Assembly: GCA_026982025.1 (NCBI GenBank)
Contig: JALSHX010000047.1
Span: 1 to 5,234 of the forward strand
Direction: 5' to 3'
Length of the DNA: 5,234 nucleotides
Origin: Aquificaceae bacterium
Lineage (GTDB): Bacteria > Aquificota > Aquificia > Aquificales > Aquificaceae
In this document: positions 1-5,234 of the stretch, one piece after another
Position numbering within the stretch: position 1 is the first letter of the stretch
Layout of the letters: every line of letters begins with the position of its first letter
Notes under the pieces: generated by a model
Told to the model about the DNA's origin: nothing
Databases searched by the model: none
What the model saw: only the letters and a program-made list of their open reading frames with translations
Program-made: the position numbers and the translations under genes

Positions 1-5
1 TCATC

Positions 6-974
6 GTGAAAAATCGCTCCCTTCCCGGGAAACTACCCGTAAGGTCCCTCAACGCCTTTGTGAGAATAAACAAAAAGCCTCACCTTGCCTTTCCCGAACT
101 TTATTACATAAATCCCACCGCAGGGAAGTACGAGGAGGTTGCATCTGTGCTTGCGAGGAAAACCCTGACTGCTATCAAAAGGGATCCAGGGCTGATGGAA
201 AGGTTCAGAGACTACGTTGGGGAGTTTGAAAAGAGAGGTCTTGACCCTGTGGAAGCAAGGAGGGAGGCTCTTAAGCTGATAATGGCATCTGCAGGGATTC
301 GGGTCAGTATGTGGCTACCGAAGGAAGACCTTCCCCGTAAGCTATACCTATACTGCCACAGAACCACCTACAGGCATGATCCCGGGACTGGGAGAAGAAG
401 GGGAATTTCTGAGGTGAGGCTTTATCCGGTAACCCTCAGTGTTGTGGCCGAAGGCAACATCAGGATTGAAAAGGTGGAGGTTCTTGAAAGTGATATCAGG
501 CTTGTGATCAGAGTTGCGTACCCGGGGAGGATTCCCCGGAATCTTCCCCTTGACCTCATAACTGTAAACCCTCCTGTGGCAGAAGGTTTCAGCTTTAAGG
601 GCTACAGGTTTGTCTATGCGGGAGGGTATCTTTACCAGGGTTCCGGGAGAGACCCAAACAGGGGAAGCTATGTGGTCATGCTAAGCAATGCGGGGAAAGG
701 GTTTTACACAATCATCTCCCATCAGGGGGAGGAGAGGACCTACGAGCTTTACATACGACTTGGCTATTACGGCTCAAAGGTGAAGAGGAAAGAGATCTCC
801 CTGTGGAATCCTCACCCCGGAGATTCATACTACACGGGCACCTTAATTGATAAAGGCTACAGCCACAGGAAACTGTTGAAGCTCCTCGGCATCAAAACAC
901 CGGCTAAGTTCACCTTCAGGATCGTTTCGCCCGAGGGTTATGAATCAGAGCCCTTTGAGGTGGAGATAAAGTGA
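6..974 (+). CDS. Hypothetical protein, unknown function (possibly 5'-partial)
   Basis: I do not recognise this protein. The reading frame is open to the left edge (the codon before the GTG at 6 is ATC) and only five bases precede it, so no ribosome binding site can be judged. The true start may lie upstream, and 322 residues is a minimum for the open frame. The N-terminal third (about residues 40-95) looks helical and charged, with a run around 64-92 typical of amphipathic helices. From about residue 135 to the end it is rich in alternating hydrophobic/aromatic residues, Gly and Tyr, which suggests a mostly beta fold; the last 20 residues (FRIVSPEGYESEPFEVEIK region) resemble the edge of a beta-sandwich domain. 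No signal peptide, membrane segment or catalytic motif is visible. Codon use (AGG/AGA arginine) matches the neighbouring genes, so there is no obvious sign of recent transfer. A surface, structural or phage-type protein is possible but unsupported. That it is coding is well supported by its length and the absence of a long competing frame. Confidence 0.8.
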   Translation: MKNRSLPGKLPVRSLNAFVRINKKPHLAFPELYYINPTAGKYEEVASVLARKTLTAIKRDPGLMERFRDYVGEFEKRGLDPVEARREALKLIMASAGIRVSMWLPKEDLPRKLYLYCHRTTYRHDPGTGRRRGISEVRLYPVTLSVVAEGNIRIEKVEVLESDIRLVIRVAYPGRIPRNLPLDLITVNPPVAEGFSFKGYRFVYAGGYLYQGSGRDPNRGSYVVMLSNAGKGFYTIISHQGEERTYELYIRLGYYGSKVKRKEISLWNPHPGDSYYTGTLIDKGYSHRKLLKLLGIKTPAKFTFRIVSPEGYESEPFEVEIK

Positions 975-2285
975 TCACTCCGCCTCCTCTTCAACCCTTA
1001 TGACAACGGGCTTGCCTGCAACGACGGGAAGGTCCTCTATCCGGGACAGGGCTTTCTGTATATCCCTTTCGTAAGCTTTGTGGGTGAGAATGACCAGGGG
1101 AACCACGGGTTCGTTCTTCACGCCCGCTATCTCGCAGACCATCTCCTTCTGGAGAACAGCCGCGATGCTTATGTTGAAGTCGGCAAGGACCCTTGAGATT
1201 GAGGCAAGCACGCCCGGTCTGTCGGGAACGGAAAACCTCAAATAATACCTGCTGTAAAAATTTTCTCTAACCGTAACGGGTTCACTTTCCCAGTCTATGG
1301 GTGTTATCTCACCACCGTTTCCCGAAGCCACTGCTCTTCCAATGTCAACTATGTCGGAGACAACTGCTGAGGCGGTAGGAAGGGAGCCAGCACCCTTTCC
1401 GTAATACATCGTATTACCCACAAAATCACCCTCTATCATAACCGCGTTGTAAACACCCGATACCTTTGCAAGAGCTTCCTCGGAGTGAATAAAGGTGGGA
1501 TGAACCCTGATTTCCACCTCACCGTCAAAGCGCTTTGCTATGGCAAGGAGCTTGAGGGTGTATCCGAGTTCCTTTCCGAGTTCTACATCAAGCCTGTCAA
1601 GATCCCTTATTCCTTCAACCTTGACTTTTTCAAAGGGAAAGTACTTTCCGAAAGCAAGTGAAGCGAGGATGTTTATCTTGTGAGCAGCATCCCATCCATC
1701 TATATCAAGGGTAGGGTCCGCCTCTGCATAACCCTTCTCCTTTGCCTCAGCAAGTGCCCGGTCAAAGCTCAGGTTTTCCTCAAACATTCTTGTTAATATG
1801 TAGTTGGTGGTTCCGTTAAGGATCCCGTAGATTGTCCTGATTCTGTTGGAAACGAGTCCCTCTCTGAGAGCCTTTATCACAGGGATACCTCCGCCTACAG
1901 AGGCTTCAAATCCTACCCTCAGTCCTTTTTCCTGAGCCTTCAGGAAAATCTCCTCACCTTCAAGGGCAAGAAGGTGCTTATTGGCGGTTACCACGTGTTT
2001 ACCGCTTTCAAGGGAATTCATTATTAGCTTTTTGGCAAAGTCTCTTCCGCCCACCAGCTCCACGACCACATCGCTAAAATCCACTACCTCCTCCCAGTTT
2101 CTGGTTCTCAATTCCTTGGGAACTTCAAATTCTCTTTCCCTGTTCCAGTCAAGGTCAGCAACCTTAACGAGCTCAAAGTCAATGCCGGTTTTCTTCCTCA
2201 GAATTTCCCTGTTTTCAATAAGGAGCCTGACCGTTCCCGTCCCCACCACACCGCAGCCGACTATTCCTATTCTCAGAGAACCCAT
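975..2285 (-). CDS. hom: Homoserine dehydrogenase with C-terminal ACT domain
   Basis: This enzyme reduces aspartate-4-semialdehyde to homoserine with NAD(P)H, in the cytoplasm, at the branch to threonine and methionine. At 436 residues it has the usual length of the monofunctional bacterial form. The Rossmann dinucleotide loop GCGVVG is at residues 10-15 (GxGxxG). TANK (100-103) and NGTTNYIL (157-164) are family blocks. The signature region around 187-203 (AEADPTLDIDGWDAAHK) contains the Asp/Lys pair D199 and K203 expected at the active site, and GKGAGSLPTASA (296-307) is the usual late block. Residues about 347-430 form an ACT domain (FSVPDRPGVL at 351-360), a ligand-binding regulatory module that in this family commonly mediates threonine feedback; the effector here is inferred. 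The ATG start overlaps the upstream gene's stop by one base (TGATG), with a purine-rich Shine-Dalgarno about 8 nt away, so it is probably translationally coupled. The stop codon abuts that of the convergent gene. Confidence 0.97.
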   Translation of the reverse strand: MGSLRIGIVGCGVVGTGTVRLLIENREILRKKTGIDFELVKVADLDWNREREFEVPKELRTRNWEEVVDFSDVVVELVGGRDFAKKLIMNSLESGKHVVTANKHLLALEGEEIFLKAQEKGLRVGFEASVGGGIPVIKALREGLVSNRIRTIYGILNGTTNYILTRMFEENLSFDRALAEAKEKGYAEADPTLDIDGWDAAHKINILASLAFGKYFPFEKVKVEGIRDLDRLDVELGKELGYTLKLLAIAKRFDGEVEIRVHPTFIHSEEALAKVSGVYNAVMIEGDFVGNTMYYGKGAGSLPTASAVVSDIVDIGRAVASGNGGEITPIDWESEPVTVRENFYSRYYLRFSVPDRPGVLASISRVLADFNISIAAVLQKEMVCEIAGVKNEPVVPLVILTHKAYERDIQKALSRIEDLPVVAGKPVVIRVEEEAE

Positions 2286-2965
2286 CAGATGTACCTTCCC
2301 TCCGAAACCATTATCACCCGCAAAGAATTTTCCTCTTTACGGACCTCACTGACCCTGTAGTCAAGGAAATTTATCCTATCAAGGTCTTCAAGGGTAACCT
2401 CCATCTCAAGGATGTACCTTAGGGTGTATGCTCTATGAGCAAGGGAGTTTATGACCCTCTTTCCTTTCCTGTAATACTCAAAGACCGCCCGAAGGGCGGT
2501 GGGTGGGAATGATACAAGTTCCCTTTCCTCATTCCTCAGGAAGTCAAAGACAACCGCACCGTCAAACAGGCGAGCTGTCAGAGTTTTGATCCTGTGCCCC
2601 CACACATCTTTAAGTGTTCTTGAGCCCATCGGCTCCTTCCACCTGACTGCCTGTGCAGGAAGAGGGTCTCCCGCTTTAACGGGTCCCAAAAGTGGTGAGA
2701 AGACAATGCCTCTTTCTTCAATGTTTTTCACTATGCTACCCGGAAGTGCCCAAACACACAGCTCGTCCCAGAACCTTCCCCTGAACCTTCTCCATGCGGG
2801 TGCAAGGCATTCCCTTCCCGCGTTGTAAAGCTCAACGATCTTCTCTCTTAAGTCTGAAAACTCGCCGAAGGATACCTCACCTTTTCTGATGGCTTCAAGT
2901 ATGTCCCTTCTTTGAATGCAGGCGGAGGATATTGCACCGCTTCCGGGAAGGAGGTAAAAAACCAT
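2285..2965 (-). CDS. yaaA: YaaA/DUF328 (UPF0246)-family protein, divergent
   Basis: The protein has 226 residues, slightly shorter than typical YaaA proteins (about 250). The family match rests on the order of blocks. The N-terminus MVFYLLPGSG sits where relatives have a short strand followed by PPSEGK or SPAKT. An APAWRRFRGRFWDEL block (55-69) follows, then VFSPLLGPVKAGDPLP (88-103), equivalent to the family's SALYGLLxPxDPI stretch. Next come W109, G114 and the W122 helix, a VVFDFLRNEE strand (138-147), and a basic C-terminal segment KGKRVINSLAHRAYTLRYIL (167-186), where relatives have FAKKARGxLxR. Known members protect against peroxide stress in E. coli by limiting free iron and have been reported to bind DNA. 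Whether this one does is inference, because several usual Lys residues (the SEGK lysine, the AKKARG lysines) are absent. The start at 2965 is favoured because the family N-terminal motif begins immediately after it and a -10 element lies just upstream. It is the first gene of a unit with hom. An unrelated fold with chance resemblance cannot be excluded. Confidence 0.75.
   Translation of the reverse strand: MVFYLLPGSGAISSACIQRRDILEAIRKGEVSFGEFSDLREKIVELYNAGRECLAPAWRRFRGRFWDELCVWALPGSIVKNIEERGIVFSPLLGPVKAGDPLPAQAVRWKEPMGSRTLKDVWGHRIKTLTARLFDGAVVFDFLRNEERELVSFPPTALRAVFEYYRKGKRVINSLAHRAYTLRYILEMEVTLEDLDRINFLDYRVSEVRKEENSLRVIMVSEGRYI
2294..2303 (-). promoter_or_regulatory. Shine-Dalgarno for hom inside the yaaA 3' end
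   Basis: On the minus strand GGAGGGAAGG lies inside the end of the yaaA frame, its last base 8 nt from the hom ATG at 2285. This fixes the hom start at the TGATG overlap and supports coupled translation. It contrasts with the lead gene yaaA, which has no such sequence. Confidence 0.6.
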
Positions 2966-2977
2966 ACAAGTATTATA
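2966..2977 (-). promoter_or_regulatory. Predicted -10 element and leaderless start for yaaA-hom
   Basis: On the minus strand a perfect TATAAT occupies 2977-2972. Six bases (ACTTGT) separate it from the ATG at 2965, so the expected +1 falls on the A of the start codon. No Shine-Dalgarno sequence precedes the ATG. A consensus -35 hexamer is not visible 16-18 bp upstream (the 17-bp position reads CCATAA). The -10 assignment is seen in the sequence; promoter activity and leaderless translation are inferred. Confidence 0.55.
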
Positions 2978-2997
2978 AAGTCAGCCTCTAACCCTTA

Positions 2998-3013
2998 TGG
3001 TAGAATTCTTAGA
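2998..3013 (+). promoter_or_regulatory. Predicted extended -10 promoter for the pgk operon
   Basis: TGGTAGAAT at 2998-3006 fits the extended -10 pattern TGnTAnAAT, with hexamer TAGAAT at 3001-3006. Counting six bases downstream puts +1 at about 3013, one base before the pgk ATG, so the mRNA would be essentially leaderless. No Shine-Dalgarno sequence is present between 2966 and 3013 on this strand. The -35 position (about 2978-2983, AAGTCA) does not match consensus, as is common for extended -10 promoters. It overlaps the -35 region of the divergent promoter. A second TAGAAT copy (3010-3015) and the 8-bp palindrome AGAATTCT (3002-3009) lie in the same place and may be coincidental. Confidence 0.55.
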
Positions 3014-4207
3014 ATGCCCGTCAGGAAATCCCTCAGGGATGTTCAGGTTAGAGGCAAAAGGGTTCTGGTGAGGGTTGATTTCAATGTTCCCATTGATGAG
3101 CAGGGAAACATAGTTGACGACATCAGAATAAAGGCGTCACTCCCCACGATTGAATACCTCATGGATGCGAGGGCGATGATCATATTGATGTCACATCTCG
3201 GAAGACCGCAGGGGAGGGATCAGAGGTTTTCCCTGCTTCCTGTTGCAAAGAGGCTTTCAAGGTATGTGGGTAAGGAGGTAAAGCTTGCACCCGATTGCGT
3301 CGGAGAAGAGGTTAGGTCAATGAGCCTTTCCCTTGAGGAGGGTGAGATACTTCTTCTTGAGAATCTCAGGTTTCACGAGGGAGAAATTACCTGCGACGAG
3401 GAATTCGCCCGCCAGCTCGCGGAGCTCGGAGAGGTGTATGTTGCTGATTCTTTCGGCACCTGCCACAGGAGACATGCATCCGTTTACCTCGTTCCCAAGT
3501 TCTTAAAGCCTGCAGTGATGGGTTTCCTCCTTGAAAAGGAAATTAACTACTTTGTGAAAGCAATGATCAATCCTCAGAGACCGGTTGTTGCAATTCTTGG
3601 AGGGGCTAAGGTTTCAACAAAGCTCGGAATTATAAAAAACCTTCTCAAAAGGGTTGACAGGATTTTTATAGGTGGGGCAATGGCTTTCACCTTTATCAAA
3701 GCCATGGGATACAGTGTTGGAGACTCCCTTGTGGAGGAAGACCTGATTAGCACCGCAATTGACATCCTTGATGTTGCAAAAAAGCTGGATGTTAAGCTCT
3801 ATCTACCCGTTGATTTCGTTGTGGGTAAGAAGGCAGAGGACAGCACTCCCACCAGGGTCGTTCCATGGCAGGAGATTCCTGACGGGTGGAAGGGGCTTGA
3901 CATAGGTCCCGTTTCCGTTGAGCTTCTCAGGGAAATCATATCCGATGCCCAGACGGTGATATGGAACGGTCCCATGGGGATGTTTGAGCTTGACAGGTTT
4001 AAAAACGGTACCTTTGAAACTGCAAAGATGATCGCAGGCTCTCCTGCTCTCACCATTGCCGGTGGAGGGGACACTGACCACGCCATTCACAGGGCGGGAG
4101 TGGATGGATCCATTGACTTCGTTTCAACGGGAGGTGGAGCCTTTCTCAAGCTTCTTGAAGGAAATACCCTTCCCTGTCTTGAAGTCCTTGACCTTAAGGA
4201 AGAGTGA
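3014..4207 (+). CDS. pgk: Phosphoglycerate kinase
   Basis: This enzyme reversibly transfers phosphate between 1,3-bisphosphoglycerate and ADP in cytoplasmic glycolysis/gluconeogenesis. From the ATG at 3014 it has 397 residues, the normal bacterial length. The family signature RVLVRVDFNVP is at 16-26 (substrate residues D22 and N24), followed by R38 in DDIRIK, SHLGRP at 60-65 (H61, R64), NLRFHEGE at 117-124 (R119), and the HR pair at 151-152 in DSFGTCHRRHAS. The C-terminal nucleotide domain has GGAKVSTK (196-203, K199 and K203), WNGPMGMFE (317-325, E325), GGGDT (350-354) and STGGGAF (371-377). The open frame extends 34 codons upstream to 2912, but that stretch has no family homology and lies antisense to yaaA, so the start at 3014, next to the signature, is preferred. 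A serine replaces the usual alanine before FGT (S146), probably harmless. It is the first gene of a tightly overlapped operon. In an autotroph it would run mainly in the gluconeogenic direction, which is inference. Confidence 0.98.
   Translation: MPVRKSLRDVQVRGKRVLVRVDFNVPIDEQGNIVDDIRIKASLPTIEYLMDARAMIILMSHLGRPQGRDQRFSLLPVAKRLSRYVGKEVKLAPDCVGEEVRSMSLSLEEGEILLLENLRFHEGEITCDEEFARQLAELGEVYVADSFGTCHRRHASVYLVPKFLKPAVMGFLLEKEINYFVKAMINPQRPVVAILGGAKVSTKLGIIKNLLKRVDRIFIGGAMAFTFIKAMGYSVGDSLVEEDLISTAIDILDVAKKLDVKLYLPVDFVVGKKAEDSTPTRVVPWQEIPDGWKGLDIGPVSVELLREIISDAQTVIWNGPMGMFELDRFKNGTFETAKMIAGSPALTIAGGGDTDHAIHRAGVDGSIDFVSTGGGAFLKLLEGNTLPCLEVLDLKEE
4196..4200 (+). promoter_or_regulatory. Shine-Dalgarno supporting the ATG at 4207
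   Basis: AAGGA lies at the end of pgk, 6 nt before the ATG at 4207 but only 3 nt before the alternative GTG at 4204. The spacing favours the ATG, giving a one-base TGATG overlap with the pgk stop and probable translational coupling. Confidence 0.6.
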
Positions 4208-4992
4208 TGGGAGTTGAGGAGTTTGTTCTCGCCGCAAGGGAAGCCGCTTTAATTGGAGGAATAGTTCTTGAGGAGAACTTTCGCAAGGTTGAGGACGAGT
4301 TAATTGAGGAAAAGGGGGAAAAGGACTTTGTGAGCTATGTAGACAGAACCTCGGAGCAGAGGATCAGGGACTACCTTGAAAGAAGGTTCCCTGACCACAG
4401 AGTTGTAGGTGAGGAGGAGGGAGGTAGTGAGGAAGGAGAATACATCTGGTACATTGACCCTCTTGACGGGACTAAAAATTACATTGCGGGATTTCCCATC
4501 TTCGGCGTTTCGGTGGGTCTCGTCTGCAGAGGTGAGCCGATTGCTGGGGCTGTTTACCTTCCCGTTTTCAGAGACCTCTACTGGGCGGGGAAGGGAATGG
4601 GAGCCTTTAAAAACGGAAAGAGAATCAGGGTAAGTGAAACGGAAAATCTAAGGCTATGCGTAGTCGCCTACGGCTTTTCCTCAAGACCTTACAGGGAGCT
4701 TGAGACATACTGGAGGGTCTTTAAGGAGGTTTTTGTGGAAGTTGCGGCAATGAGGAGACCGGGAGCGGCTGCCGTTGACCTGTGCCTTACTGCGGAGGGT
4801 GTGTTTGAAGGTATGATGGAGTTTGAGCTCAATCCGTGGGACATTTACGCTGGAGCTGTTATACTAAAAGAGGCAGGAGGGGAACTGAAGGTGCTGAATA
4901 AGGACGGAAGACTTGACGTAATAGCCTCCAACGGAAAAATTCAAAAGTATCTTGAAAAGGTGGTTCTTTCTGAATTAGGGGAAGGTTTATGA
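4207..4992 (+). CDS. suhB: Inositol-monophosphatase/SuhB-family phosphatase
   Basis: This is a Mg2+-dependent sugar-phosphate phosphatase of the inositol monophosphatase superfamily, 261 residues and cytoplasmic. The ligands of the two/three-metal site are intact: D46 in SYVDRTSE, E69 in GEE (68-70), D84 and D87 in the signature WYIDPLDGTKNYI (81-93), and D212 in NPWD (209-212) followed by the family-typical AGAVILKEAGG. RRPGAAAVDL (183-192) is another conserved block. The activity prediction is firm; the substrate is not. Family members hydrolyse inositol-1-phosphate, fructose-1,6-bisphosphate (thermophile archaeal types) or other sugar phosphates, and E. coli SuhB also acts in rRNA transcription antitermination. 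Position directly behind pgk would fit a carbon-metabolism role such as a fructose-bisphosphatase side activity, but this is inference. The start is the ATG in the TGATG overlap with pgk; an in-frame GTG one codon earlier is less well spaced from the Shine-Dalgarno. Its stop overlaps the next start (ATGA). Confidence 0.93.
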   Translation: MGVEEFVLAAREAALIGGIVLEENFRKVEDELIEEKGEKDFVSYVDRTSEQRIRDYLERRFPDHRVVGEEEGGSEEGEYIWYIDPLDGTKNYIAGFPIFGVSVGLVCRGEPIAGAVYLPVFRDLYWAGKGMGAFKNGKRIRVSETENLRLCVVAYGFSSRPYRELETYWRVFKEVFVEVAAMRRPGAAAVDLCLTAEGVFEGMMEFELNPWDIYAGAVILKEAGGELKVLNKDGRLDVIASNGKIQKYLEKVVLSELGEGL

Positions 4993-5234
4993 AGATTCTT
5001 GTCCCCCTTGATATTTCTGACATCACAAATGTAGTGTTACGAACGGTAAAAAGGATTGCTGAGGCTCACGGGGGAGAGGTTATTCTTTTTCACGCAGTAT
5101 CTCCTGCGATCTACATTCCCTACCCGGAAAGTCTAAGCGTTGACGTAATAGATGTGAAGGTCCTTCAAGAGATTGAGGAAAGAAAAAAAGCTGAGGCGGA
5201 GGAGAAACTTCACGGATTCGTTGAATTCATGAAG
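4989..5234 (+). CDS. UspA-family universal stress protein, 3' end cut by window
   Basis: The first 82 codons are present and the frame is open at the right edge. MKILVPLDIS (1-10) matches the first strand of UspA proteins (usually MKILVPVDGS), with D8 at the nucleotide-facing Asp position. A helix (TNVVLRTVKRIAEAHGGE, about 13-30) follows, then the second strand VILFHAVSP (31-39) and the variable, charged helix (EIEERKKAEAEEKLHGF, 61-77). This is the N-terminal half of the roughly 140-residue alpha/beta fold. The GxxGx9G(S/T) ATP-binding motif would lie beyond the window, so ATP-binding versus non-binding type cannot be decided. The usual Gly after the Asp is Ile here (D8-I9). UspA proteins are soluble cytoplasmic stress/nucleotide-binding proteins of varied role. 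The start is well set: ATGA overlaps the suhB stop by 4 bases and AGGGGAAGG (4977-4985) gives a strong Shine-Dalgarno. It is the third gene of the pgk unit. Confidence 0.88.
   Translation, partial: MKILVPLDISDITNVVLRTVKRIAEAHGGEVILFHAVSPAIYIPYPESLSVDVIDVKVLQEIEERKKAEAEEKLHGFVEFMK

Noticed and set aside
1981..2352. 123-codon frame on the + strand opposite hom
   Set aside because: It is a Ser/Thr/Pro-rich translation typical of an antisense shadow of a real gene, has no recognisable motif, and runs across the hom-yaaA junction.
2499..2828. 109-codon frame on the + strand opposite yaaA
   Set aside because: It is an antisense shadow of the YaaA-like gene, with low-complexity Ser/Leu composition and no family features.
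2912..3013. 34-codon N-terminal extension of the pgk reading frame
   Set aside because: It lies antisense to the yaaA 5' end, has no resemblance to phosphoglycerate kinases, and crosses the predicted promoter. The ATG at 3014 gives the family length and puts the signature at the expected place.
3799..4090. Two overlapping 95-codon minus-strand frames and a 63-codon one (3574-3765) opposite pgk
   Set aside because: All lie within conserved pgk coding sequence in antisense, and none has a convincing start context or domain.
4411..4440. Purine-rich GAGGAGGAGGG-type run suggesting an internal ribosome binding site
   Set aside because: It encodes the acidic/glycine stretch after the GEE motif of the phosphatase, and no plausible independent gene starts just downstream.
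4409..4633. 74-codon alternative-frame ORF inside suhB
   Set aside because: It is fully contained in the metal-site region of the phosphatase gene, and its translation is a frame-shifted shadow.

Overview
The window looks like chromosomal housekeeping DNA from a thermophilic bacterium, most probably a member of the Aquificales. The basis is indirect: the proteins are rich in Lys/Glu/Arg, arginine is written mostly as AGG/AGA, coding strands are purine-rich, genes are packed with 1-4 base overlaps, and the inositol-monophosphatase-family protein strongly resembles the Aquifex aeolicus enzyme as I remember it. No similarity search was possible, so the taxon is an inference. Nearly every base is coding. 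I saw no tRNA, rRNA, CRISPR array, insertion sequence or long repeat.

Layout. (1) Positions 6-974, + strand: a 322-residue protein of unknown function that may begin upstream of the window. (2) Positions 975-2965, - strand: a two-gene unit transcribed leftward, a divergent YaaA/DUF328-family protein followed by homoserine dehydrogenase (hom). The two overlap by one base (TGATG). hom ends head-on against the unknown gene with no base between the two stop codons. (3) Positions 2966-3013: the only real intergenic gap, 48 bp, between two divergent units. It holds back-to-back -10 elements placed so that both lead genes would give essentially leaderless mRNAs. (4) Positions 3014-5234, + strand: phosphoglycerate kinase (pgk), an inositol-monophosphatase/SuhB-family phosphatase, and the first 82 codons of a UspA-family protein cut by the window edge. 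These are joined by TGATG and ATGA overlaps and almost certainly form one operon.

Function. pgk belongs to glycolysis/gluconeogenesis. The SuhB-type phosphatase next to it may act on inositol phosphates or another sugar phosphate, or serve as a transcription-related factor. hom makes homoserine for threonine and methionine. The YaaA-like and UspA-like proteins are stress-associated families, so each divergent unit pairs central metabolism with a stress-family gene. That pairing is suggestive but not proof of co-function.

I found no clear undescribed system. The most interesting items are the compact divergent promoter region with predicted leaderless starts, the unassigned 322-residue protein, and the YaaA-like protein that has lost several family-typical residues.
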